Of a DNA stretch of 5,166 nucleotides, positions 1 to 5,166 are shown piece after piece. Every line of letters begins with the position of its first letter. Within the stretch, counting starts at the first letter, position 1. The stretch spans positions 1 through 5,166 of the forward strand of contig JAKBCB010000305.1 of the NCBI GenBank assembly GCA_021808185.1, written 5' to 3'. The notes beneath the pieces are model-generated. The model did not search any database, was not told the origin of the DNA, and saw nothing but the letters and a program-made list of their open reading frames with translations. The translations under genes were made by a program, and so were the position numbers. The stretch comes from Pseudomonadota bacterium (lineage in GTDB: Bacteria > Pseudomonadota > Alphaproteobacteria > Acetobacterales > Acetobacteraceae).

Positions 1-102
1 GTGGAAGCGGCGGATCAGGCGGCGATACGCCCCGGAGTCGCCCTGGCGCAACAGGGCGAGAAACTCCGGGCGTTCGAACTCGTTTTGCGCTTCAGTCGGC
101 AC
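1..102 (-). CDS. ECF-family RNA polymerase sigma factor, N-terminal fragment
   Basis: Only the first 34 codons are in the window; the gene runs leftward off the edge. The visible protein contains EFLALLRQGDSGAYRRLIRR followed by FH, which matches the start of sigma region 2 in ECF sigma factors (an 'ALLrqGD..A...L...y' helix, normally about 10-15 residues from the N-terminus). ECF factors direct RNA polymerase to a small regulon and are usually held by an anti-sigma factor. I chose the GTG at 102 because it gives a normal-length leader and has a G-rich, SD-like GGGGGA just upstream, although the spacing is only 3 nt. The frame stays open to an ATG at 177, which would add 25 Arg/Gly-rich residues and has no SD, so it is less likely. 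The gene is divergent from a zinc-motif anti-sigma-like gene at 207, which supports the call. The subfamily cannot be named from this fragment. Confidence 0.72.
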   Translation of the reverse strand, partial: MPTEAQNEFERPEFLALLRQGDSGAYRRLIRRFH

Positions 103-135
103 CCGTCCCCCGAGCAAACTTCCACCGCACCGCTT

Positions 136-163
136 GTAACGCCCTCCCCGCGCCGGAGTCTGT
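136..163 (+). promoter_or_regulatory. Candidate ECF-sigma promoter for the anti-sigma/TTC38 operon
   Basis: GTAACG (136-141) is followed 17 nt later by TCTGT (159-163). The AAC core and the 18-nt distance from AAC to TCTG agree with ECF promoters of the RpoE type (GAACTT-N16-TCTGA). Initiation would fall near 170, about 35 nt before the ATG at 207. It lies in the divergent gap next to an ECF sigma gene, so autoregulation is plausible. The match is short and the subfamily of the sigma factor is unknown, so this is a weak call. Confidence 0.3.
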
Positions 164-171
164 TCAAAAGA

Positions 172-181
172 CGGCATGCCG
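172..181. repeat. 10-bp perfect palindrome in the divergent intergenic region
   Basis: CGGCATGCCG is a perfect inverted repeat without a spacer. It sits between the two divergent start codons (102 and 207), just downstream of the candidate promoter. It could be an operator half-way between the two genes, but in GC-rich DNA a palindrome of this length can also arise by chance. Confidence 0.3.
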
Positions 182-206
182 CGGGCGGCCGAACGGAGAG
201 CCGAGA

Positions 207-446
207 ATGCCGACGTGCCGGGACATGACCGAGTTGTCCACCGAGTATCTGGAGCGCTCGCTCGGCTGGCGGGCGTGGCTGGGGGTGCGCTGGCACCTCG
301 TGCTGTGCGCGGCGTGCCGGGCGTACTACGACCAGTTGGCGAAAACCCTGCGGCTGCTGCGCGGCCGCCCGCTCGGCGGGATCGATGCGGCGATGGAGGC
401 GCGGCTGCTGGCCGCGCGATCCACGGACGAAGGAAGCACCCCATGA
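207..446 (+). CDS. Short zinc-motif anti-sigma factor-like protein (zf-HC2/ZAS type)
   Basis: This 79-residue protein carries H30-x3-C34-x2-C37 within a run of hydrophobic and basic residues, plus an upstream Cys at position 4. That pattern (an early Cys or His, then HxxxCxxC) is the ZAS zinc-binding motif of anti-sigma factors, which wrap around and block the cognate ECF sigma factor. There is no membrane segment and no sensor domain after the motif, so the protein should be cytosolic, and any signal would have to reach the zinc site or come through a partner. The ATG at 207 has GGAGAG 6 nt upstream. The stop codon overlaps the next start as ATGA, implying translational coupling. The partner is probably the divergent ECF gene at the left edge; anti-sigma genes more often lie downstream in the same operon, so the divergent layout is less usual. 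The zinc-motif assignment is fairly secure; the pairing is inferred. Confidence 0.75.
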   Translation: MPTCRDMTELSTEYLERSLGWRAWLGVRWHLVLCAACRAYYDQLAKTLRLLRGRPLGGIDAAMEARLLAARSTDEGSTP

Positions 447-1762
447 CGCACATGCCCCCAAGCCGCGCCCCGCTCGGATTTGGCACAGATCGTTTCCAGA
501 TGCGGCACGGCACCAATTCGCCCGCGGCGCTGGCGGCGTTCGCCGAGGCCACCGAGGGGCTGGCGGCCTATCGCACGGACACCATGCCGGCGGTCGAGCG
601 TGCGCTGGCGGCGGAGCCCACGATGCTGGCGGCGCGGGCGCTGCGCGGCCTGCTGCTGCTGCTGGCCGCGCGCGCCGAGACGCTGGAGATGGCACGCGGC
701 ATCACGGAGGCGCTGGCGCCGGTCGCCGCGACCGAGGACGAGGTGGCCCTGACCGCCGCGTTGCACGCGGGGGTTGCGCGTGGGCCGCTGGCGGCGGCCG
801 GGGTGCTGGACACGGCGCTGGCGGCGCGTCCGGACCGGCTGCTGCTGGTCAAGCTCGCCACCATGCTGCGCTTCCTTGGCGGCGACGGCGCGGGGATGCG
901 TGCGACCACGGCGCAGGTGCTGCCGGCATGGTCGCCGGCGCAACCGGGTTACGGCTATGTGCTCGGCTGCCACGCCTTCGCGCTGGAGGAGGCGGGCGAG
1001 TATCCGGCCGCCGAGCACGCCGGGCGGCTGGCGGTGGAGCTTGCGCCGCACGATGCCTGGGCGGTGCATGCGGTGGCGCACGTGTACGAAATGACCCACC
1101 GGCCCGGCGACGGCGAGGCCTGGATCGAGGCGCGGCGCCCAGGCTGGCAGGGCTGCAACAATTTCGGCCGCCATCTCGCGTGGCATCTCGCCCTGTTCCA
1201 CCTGGACCAGGGCCATGCCGACCGCGTGCTGGAGATCTACGACACGGAAATTCGCCCCGACCGGTCCGAAGACATGCGCGATTACACCAACGCGGTGGCG
1301 ATGCTGTGGCGGCTGCGCCAGCATGGCGTCGCGGTCGGCGCGCGCTGGGCGGAACTGGCGGACATCGCGGCGCGGCGGCGTGGCGAGGTGACACTGGTGT
1401 TCGCGGCGCTGCACCGGCTGCTCGCCTTGGTTGCCACCGGCGACATGCGCGCCGCGCGCGATGTGGCGGCAGCCCTGGCGGCGGCCGACGGCGCGGAGGA
1501 GCAGGCGCAGGTGGCCAAGCGGATCGGCGCGCGGCTGGCCATGGCCCTGCTGGCGCCGGCGACAGACGCGGTGGTGCCGCTGCGCGGCCTGACCGAGCAG
1601 TTGTTCCGCCTCGGCGGCAGCCACGCGCAGCGCGACGTTTTCGTGCGCAGCCTCGCGCTGCTGGCGGGGCGGCGTGGCGACAGCGCGGCGTTGGCGGACC
1701 TGCTGGCGGTGCGGCGGCGGCTGAAGCGCGACGACCGGTTCCTCGACCTGTTGGCGGCCTGA
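443..1762 (+). CDS. TPR-like protein of the TTC38 family
   Basis: The protein has 439 residues and is Ala/Leu-rich and almost entirely helical in character, as expected for tetratricopeptide-type helical repeats. The most conserved-looking part is residues 200-290: PHDAWAVHAVAHVYEMTHR (202-220), then NNFGRHLAWHLALFHLDQG (239-257), then a YDTEIRP segment (266-272) and NAVAMLWRL (283-291). This series recalls the TTC38 family, found from bacteria to humans, whose biochemical role is not established. Histidines cluster as H209/H213 and H244/H248/H253. There is no signal peptide or membrane segment, so it should be cytosolic. The ATG at 443 is preceded by AAGGAAG at 430-436 and overlaps the anti-sigma-like stop. 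A reading frame open back to 176 has no SD and would overwrite the anti-sigma gene, so I reject that longer form. Co-translation with the ZAS protein suggests that the two act together, but nothing in the sequence shows what it binds. The family call is made from memory of the motif. Confidence 0.75.
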   Translation: MTHMPPSRAPLGFGTDRFQMRHGTNSPAALAAFAEATEGLAAYRTDTMPAVERALAAEPTMLAARALRGLLLLLAARAETLEMARGITEALAPVAATEDEVALTAALHAGVARGPLAAAGVLDTALAARPDRLLLVKLATMLRFLGGDGAGMRATTAQVLPAWSPAQPGYGYVLGCHAFALEEAGEYPAAEHAGRLAVELAPHDAWAVHAVAHVYEMTHRPGDGEAWIEARRPGWQGCNNFGRHLAWHLALFHLDQGHADRVLEIYDTEIRPDRSEDMRDYTNAVAMLWRLRQHGVAVGARWAELADIAARRRGEVTLVFAALHRLLALVATGDMRAARDVAAALAAADGAEEQAQVAKRIGARLAMALLAPATDAVVPLRGLTEQLFRLGGSHAQRDVFVRSLALLAGRRGDSAALADLLAVRRRLKRDDRFLDLLAA

Positions 1763-1775
1763 GGCCACGCCGCCA

Positions 1776-1803
1776 CAAAAAATATGCAATTCCACATTTT
1801 TTG
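1776..1803. repeat. AT-rich inverted repeat, possible bidirectional terminator
   Basis: CAAAAAATATG (1776-1786) and CACATTTTTTG (1793-1803) form an 11-bp imperfect stem with one A/C mismatch and a 6-nt loop. It begins 14 nt after the TTC38-type stop codon. The poly-A and poly-T arms would give a T-run after or within the stem on either strand, so it may end the upstream transcript. The stem lacks the GC core of a typical intrinsic terminator. It stands out sharply from the GC-rich surroundings, so it could equally be an UP-element-like or regulator-binding site for the next gene. Confidence 0.4.
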
Positions 1804-1850
1804 AACTTTATGCGATCGTTGGGCTAGCGGGCCGATGCCGGATCGTTTAA

Positions 1851-1865
1851 GGTCTCGGTGTTGCA
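1851..1865 (+). promoter_or_regulatory. Candidate sigma-54 (-24/-12) promoter for the PEP-CTERM gene
   Basis: GG at 1851-1852 and GC at 1863-1864 have exactly the 10-nt separation required by RpoN holoenzyme, and the -12 part reads TTGCA as in the consensus. The -24 part (AGGTCTC) matches TGGCACG poorly beyond the GG pair. Initiation would fall about 40 nt before the ATG at 1916. PEP-CTERM genes in some bacteria are known to be controlled by RpoN with the PrsK/PrsR two-component system, which makes the site worth noting. The match is partial. Confidence 0.33.
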
Positions 1866-1884
1866 CGGGATACCTGCAACCACC
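1857..1884 (+). other. Small hairpin ahead of the PEP-CTERM gene
   Basis: GGTGTTGCA (1857-1865) can pair with TGCAA-C-CACC (1875-1884), giving 9 base pairs with one bulged C and a 9-nt loop. It overlaps the candidate -12 element. It could be a leader RNA hairpin if transcription starts further upstream, or a dyad for a DNA-binding protein. Confidence 0.25.
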
Positions 1885-1915
1885 CGTCACCCCGACCCGT
1901 GAGAGTGCCCCCGGT

Positions 1916-2902
1916 ATGCGCCGCCCCGTTGTTCTCGCCGCCGCCGCGTTGGCACTGGTTCCCGGAGCGGCCTCCGCCGGGGCGCTGACGGCACAGAGTA
2001 TCATCACCGGCTACAACCTCGTCGCCAGCGGCGACGTTACCACCAACGCGGACATCGAAGGCGCCGCCGTCATCGGCGGGAACCTTTCAGGCTCTGGCCA
2101 GTTCTTCAACAACAGCAGCCGCCAGCCAGCCGACCCGACGGTGAGCGTGTACGGCACCGTGCTCGGCGGCACGCAGATCGATAACGTGCCGGGCATCTTC
2201 TACTACGGCGCCATCGGCCCGAGCGGCTCGATCGCGCTGAACGGCACCGGCTCGACGAAAGTGCAGAATGGCTTCCCGAACGCGCTCAGCGCCTACCTCA
2301 CGCCGCTGAACGCGCTCGCGACACAGGCCGCGGCAATGAGCCAGCAAGCCGGCAACAGCATCGTCGCCGGCGGCAACTCGCTGGCTTTCAACGCCACCAC
2401 CGGCGACAGCGGCGGCGTCGCGTATTTCAACATCGCCGCCGCGACGCTGGAAAGCGACATGAACAACGCGACCATGCAGTTCAATCTCAGCGGCTCCGCG
2501 AGTACGATGATCATCAATGTCATCGGCAATTGCGGCGCGGGTGGGACGTGCAGCTTCGTGGACCCGGGCAGCGAGCACTTCACCAGCGTGGTCTCCGGCA
2601 CCACCTTCCAGCCCAACGTGCTGTTCAATTTTACCAATGAGACGACGCTCGGGCTGTCGAGCTGGGAGACAGCGGTGCTGGCGCCGGACGCGGCGACGAC
2701 GACGAGCAACGCGCTCGAAGGGTTTCTTTACACCGCGACGCTGAACGCCGGCGGCGAACTGCACAACCTGACGTTCGGCGGCACCGTGCCGCCGCCCCCC
2801 TCGCCGCCTGTCCCTCCGGTGCCGGAACCGGCCAGCGCGCTGCTGCTGGCAGCCGGGTTGGGCGCGATGCTGCGCCCGCGCCGCCTCGGCGCGAGCCGCT
2901 AG
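1916..2902 (+). CDS. Choice-of-anchor A family protein with PEP-CTERM sorting signal
   Basis: This is a secreted protein of 328 residues. Residues 1-21 form a signal peptide (RR, then a hydrophobic Ala/Leu core, with likely cleavage after ASA at 21). Residues about 26-285 form the choice-of-anchor A domain; it opens with YNLVASGDVTTNADIEG (33-49) and AVIGGNL, typical of this mostly beta-stranded, Gly/Asn/Ser-rich family. C206 and C212 could form a disulfide. A Pro-rich linker (291-301) leads to VPEP at 302-305, a 14-residue hydrophobic segment, and the basic cluster RPRR (320-323): the tripartite PEP-CTERM tail recognised by exosortase. In Gram-negative bacteria such proteins are exported by Sec, processed at the inner membrane, and often linked to exopolysaccharide or biofilm. 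No exosortase or polysaccharide gene is in the window. I chose ATG 1916 because the signal peptide begins there and GAGAG lies 10 nt upstream; the in-frame ATG at 1835 would place 27 polar residues before the signal peptide. The function of the A domain itself is unknown. Confidence 0.88.
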   Translation: MRRPVVLAAAALALVPGAASAGALTAQSIITGYNLVASGDVTTNADIEGAAVIGGNLSGSGQFFNNSSRQPADPTVSVYGTVLGGTQIDNVPGIFYYGAIGPSGSIALNGTGSTKVQNGFPNALSAYLTPLNALATQAAAMSQQAGNSIVAGGNSLAFNATTGDSGGVAYFNIAAATLESDMNNATMQFNLSGSASTMIINVIGNCGAGGTCSFVDPGSEHFTSVVSGTTFQPNVLFNFTNETTLGLSSWETAVLAPDAATTTSNALEGFLYTATLNAGGELHNLTFGGTVPPPPSPPVPPVPEPASALLLAAGLGAMLRPRRLGASR

Positions 2903-2918
2903 GACCGCGCCGCGCCGT

Positions 2919-4034
2919 TCAGCCGATGCGCTGGCGGCTCTCCGGGTTGAACAGCACCGCCTTGTTGAGGTCGAACGCGAACGGGATGCGGCTGCCGGGC
3001 CGCACATCGGCATCGCTGCGCATGCGCGCGATCACCTCCTTACCGCTGGCCTGCGTCACCACGTAAGTGTCCGAGCCCGCAGGCTCGACCACATCTACAT
3101 GCGCCTCGACGATCTCCACCAGCGGCGAATTGCGGTCGGCGCCATCGGGATCGGTGATCGCTTCCGGGCGAATACCGACGATCACTTCCTGTCCCACCTG
3201 CACGGCGCCCGGTGCGACATTCGGCGGCATGCGCAGCAGGATCGCCGCCTCGTTCGGGCGCGGCAGTTCCAGCGCCGTGCCGCCGTTGTGCGCGACCACG
3301 CGCGAGGTCAGCAGGTTCATCGACGGCGAACCCATGAAGTCGGCGACGAACAGGTTGGCCGGGCGGTTGTACACCTCGGCCGGTGTGCCCACCTGCTGCA
3401 ACGCGCCGTCGCGCAATACCGCGATCTTGGTCGCCAGCGTCATCGCCTCGATCTGATCATGCGTGACGTACACGATGGTCTTGCCGGTCGATTGGTGCAG
3501 CTTCTTGATCTCGGTGCGCATGTCCACGCGCAACTTTGCATCGAGGTTCGACAGCGGTTCGTCGAACAGGAACACGCGCGGATCGCGCACCAGCGCGCGG
3601 CCCATGGCGACACGCTGCCGCTGCCCGCCGGACAACTGGCTCGGTTTGCGGCTCAGCAGATGGCCCATCTGCAATGTTGCCGCCACCCGCTCCACCGCCG
3701 CGTCGCGCTCCGGCTTCGGCACGCCACGCATCTCCATGCCGAAGGCGATGTTTTCGGCCACCGTCATGTTCGGGTACAGCGCGTACGACTGGAACACCAT
3801 GGCGATATCGCGCTTGGACGGGCGCAGGTCGTTGACCACCTGCCCGTCGATGCGGATCTCGCCCTCGCTGATGGTGTCGAGCCCGGCGATGGCCGAAAGC
3901 AGCGTCGATTTGCCGCAGCCCGAGGGGCCGACCAGCACCAGGAAGCCGCCGAGTTCGAGGTCGAGGTCGATGCCCTTCAGCACCTCCACCTTGCCGAACC
4001 GCTTGAACAGGCCTTTGATTTCGAGGAATGCCAC
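2919..4034 (-). CDS. ugpC: Sugar ABC transporter ATP-binding protein (UgpC/MalK family)
   Basis: This 371-residue ATPase powers the importer formed with the two permeases encoded just upstream. All nucleotide-binding motifs are intact: Walker A GPSGCGKST (36-44), Q-loop Q82, signature LSGGQ (134-138), Walker B VFLFDEP (154-160) with catalytic E159, D-loop SNLD, and H-loop H192. After about residue 235 comes the OB/TOBE-type C-terminal domain of the MalK/UgpC subfamily, including GIRPEAI (287-293). The length is normal for the family. The start is a GTG, 4 nt after the gtsC stop, with a weak AGGG upstream, so translation probably depends on coupling. The UgpC name is a family label; given the neighbours, the substrate is more likely glucose or mannose than glycerol-3-phosphate (equivalent to gtsD/malK of Pseudomonas). 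It is the last gene of the operon. Confidence 0.93.
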   Translation of the reverse strand: MAFLEIKGLFKRFGKVEVLKGIDLDLELGGFLVLVGPSGCGKSTLLSAIAGLDTISEGEIRIDGQVVNDLRPSKRDIAMVFQSYALYPNMTVAENIAFGMEMRGVPKPERDAAVERVAATLQMGHLLSRKPSQLSGGQRQRVAMGRALVRDPRVFLFDEPLSNLDAKLRVDMRTEIKKLHQSTGKTIVYVTHDQIEAMTLATKIAVLRDGALQQVGTPAEVYNRPANLFVADFMGSPSMNLLTSRVVAHNGGTALELPRPNEAAILLRMPPNVAPGAVQVGQEVIVGIRPEAITDPDGADRNSPLVEIVEAHVDVVEPAGSDTYVVTQASGKEVIARMRSDADVRPGSRIPFAFDLNKAVLFNPESRQRIG

Positions 4035-4038
4035 GGCT

Positions 4039-4923
4039 CTAACCCTTCACCGCGCCGGCCATCAGGCCGCGCACGAAATAACGACCGGCGACAACGTAAA
4101 CCAGCAGCGTCGGCAGGGCCGCGATCATCGCCGCCGCCATATCGACGTTGTATTCCTTCACGCCCGTGGAGGTGTTGACCAGATTGTTCAGTGCCACGGT
4201 CATCGGCACGCCGTCGCCCGAGGCGAAGGACGAGCCGAACAGGAAGTCGTTCCAGATGTTGGTGAACTGGAAGATCACCGTCACAATGATGATCGGCCCC
4301 GACGCCGGCAGCAGGATGCGGCGGAAGATCTGGAAGAAGCCGGCACCGTCGATCTGGGCCGCGCGGATCAGCTCGGTCGGGAACGCCTCGTAGTAGTTGC
4401 GGAAGAACAGCGTGGTGAACCCGAGGCCATACACCACATGCACCAGGATCAGCCCGAGGATGGAGTTGCCGAGCCCCACCATCCCGAGCACGCGCGCGAC
4501 CGGGATCAGCACCGCCTGGAACGGGATGAAACAGGCGAAAAGCATGAGCGCGAAAATGATCTTGTGCCCGGGGAAGCGGAACTTCGTCAGCACGTAGCCG
4601 TTCAGCGAACCGAGCAGGGTCGAAATGGCGACCGCCGGGACCACCATCTCGATCGAGTTGGCGAAGTAGCCCTTAATGCCGCCACAGGTCAGGCCGATGC
4701 AGGCGCTGCCCCAGGCCGACAGCCACGGCGCGATGGTCGGGCTTTGCGGCAGCGACAGCATGTTGCCGTCGCGGATCTCGTCCAGCGTCTTGAACGAGGT
4801 GATCAGCATCACGAACAGCGGCGTGAGGAAGATCACCGCGAAAAGCAGCAACAATCCGTAGATGACGATGCGGCTGGCGGACGAGCCCGTGCCCGCCATG
4901 CTGGTTTCGACGCGCCCGCTCAT
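4039..4923 (-). CDS. gtsC: Glucose/mannose-type ABC transporter permease GtsC (MalG family)
   Basis: This inner-membrane permease has 294 residues and about six hydrophobic helices, the first at 19-43. The cytoplasmic coupling loop is LIRAAQIDGAGFFQIFRRILLP (185-206), the 'EAA' motif that docks on the ATPase; the usual Glu is Arg187 here. The C-terminal region, with IWNDFLFGSSFASGD (223-237), VALNNLVNTSTG (243-254) and KEYNVDMAAAM (256-266), closely recalls the glucose permease GtsC of Pseudomonas, which is why I use that symbol. C75 and C80 lie in the periplasmic loop after the first helix. The ATG overlaps the gtsB stop as ATGA, and the ATPase gene follows after 4 nt, so all three form one operon. 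The substrate is inferred from resemblance; other hexoses or polyols are possible. Confidence 0.9.
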   Translation of the reverse strand: MSGRVETSMAGTGSSASRIVIYGLLLLFAVIFLTPLFVMLITSFKTLDEIRDGNMLSLPQSPTIAPWLSAWGSACIGLTCGGIKGYFANSIEMVVPAVAISTLLGSLNGYVLTKFRFPGHKIIFALMLFACFIPFQAVLIPVARVLGMVGLGNSILGLILVHVVYGLGFTTLFFRNYYEAFPTELIRAAQIDGAGFFQIFRRILLPASGPIIIVTVIFQFTNIWNDFLFGSSFASGDGVPMTVALNNLVNTSTGVKEYNVDMAAAMIAALPTLLVYVVAGRYFVRGLMAGAVKG

Positions 4924-5166
4924 TGCTTGTGCTCGCGCAGTTCGGAGTAGAGATACGGCACGATGATCGCCGCCACCGTCATCAGCATGATGACGGCGCT
5001 CGACGCACCCACAGACATCTGGTTGCGGGTGAAGGTGTAGGAATACATGAAGGTGGACGGCAGTTCGGTGGCGTTGCCCGGGCCGCCGCCGGTCAGCGCG
5101 ATCACGAGGTCGTAAGACTTGATCGCCATGTGCGTCAGCACGATGAAGGCCGACAGGAACACCGGG
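4920..5166 (-). CDS. gtsB: Sugar ABC transporter permease GtsB (MalF family), C-terminal fragment
   Basis: The window holds the last 81 residues; the frame stays open through the right edge, so the gene begins outside. The visible part has a short helix after the coupling region, then IKSYDLVIALTGGGPGNAT and ELPSTFMYSYTFTRNQM, and a final membrane helix (AVIMLMTVAAIIVPYLY) with a short polar tail. The TGGGPGNAT and YSYTF segments are conserved in MalF/UgpA-type permeases, and the stretch around them recalls Pseudomonas GtsB. It should pair with GtsC to form the membrane channel. Its stop overlaps the gtsC start by 4 nt. The EAA loop and the upstream binding protein are not visible. Confidence 0.88.
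   Translation of the reverse strand, partial: PVFLSAFIVLTHMAIKSYDLVIALTGGGPGNATELPSTFMYSYTFTRNQMSVGASSAVIMLMTVAAIIVPYLYSELREHKQ

Noticed and set aside
137..170. ECF-like promoter on the minus strand (GAAC and CGTT boxes) for the sigma gene
   Set aside because: The gap between the boxes is 20 nt, longer than the 16-17 nt of the GGAAC/CGTT class.
1..228. Plus-strand open frame at the left edge
   Set aside because: The opposite strand encodes a recognisable ECF sigma N-terminus, while this frame shows no family features.
176..442. N-terminal extension of the TTC38-type gene back to an ATG at 176
   Set aside because: It has no SD, gives an Ala/Arg-rich low-complexity peptide, and overlaps the well-supported anti-sigma gene in another frame.
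15..695. Minus-strand open frame overlapping the anti-sigma gene and the divergent region
   Set aside because: It is Pro/Ala/Arg-rich without motifs, and conflicts with the ECF start and the ZAS gene.
326..1795. Long antisense open frame (489 codons) opposite the TTC38-type gene
   Set aside because: It is rich in Arg, Gln, His and Ala, as expected from the reverse of GC-rich codons, and has no recognisable domain. It is a shadow of the plus-strand gene.
385..1827. Plus-strand open frame in another phase across the TTC38-type gene
   Set aside because: It is Gly/Ala/Arg low-complexity translation typical of an out-of-phase frame in GC-rich DNA.
2888..2916. GC-rich stem (GGCGCG with CGCGCC) at the convergent gene junction as a terminator
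   Set aside because: It has a short 6-bp stem, alternative pairings and no T-tract on either strand. Chance is likely in this composition.
3463..4950. Plus-strand open frame (495 codons) opposite the ABC transporter genes
   Set aside because: It is His/Gln/Arg/Asp-rich and has no known domain. The minus strand carries clear ABC ATPase and permease genes here.

Overview
The window is high-GC DNA from a proteobacterium. The gene content fits an alphaproteobacterium, possibly of the Rhodospirillales/Acetobacteraceae type, but this is inferred from remembered protein resemblances and not from a marker gene. There are no RNA genes, insertion sequences or CRISPR arrays. Coding density is high, and the largest non-coding stretch is about 150 bases.

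Left block (1-1762): the N-terminal end of an ECF-type sigma factor reads leftward off the window edge. Divergent from it is a two-gene operon. Its first gene encodes a 79-residue, soluble-looking protein with a zinc-binding anti-sigma (ZAS/zf-HC2) motif. The second gene, overlapping the first by ATGA, encodes a 439-residue TPR-like protein of the TTC38 family. Together they look like a small regulatory module: sigma factor, probable zinc anti-sigma factor, and a co-translated helical-repeat protein of unknown role. An ECF-like promoter candidate and a 10-bp palindrome lie in the divergent gap.

Middle block (1763-2902): an AT-rich inverted repeat and a possible sigma-54 type -24/-12 element precede a gene for a secreted choice-of-anchor A protein. 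That protein has a clear signal peptide, a proline-rich linker and a C-terminal PEP-CTERM sorting tail, so it is predicted to be processed by an exosortase that is not encoded here.

Right block (2919-5166, minus strand): the 3' end of a glucose/mannose-type ABC importer operon in the order gtsB (partial), gtsC, ATPase (UgpC/MalK family). The genes overlap or are 4 nt apart. The periplasmic binding protein (gtsA) and the start of gtsB should lie beyond the right edge. The ATPase gene converges on the PEP-CTERM gene with only 16 bp between stop codons.

The transporter is ordinary. The least explained part is the ECF/ZAS/TTC38 arrangement, followed by the promoter region of the PEP-CTERM gene. 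I saw nothing that I could firmly call a new system.
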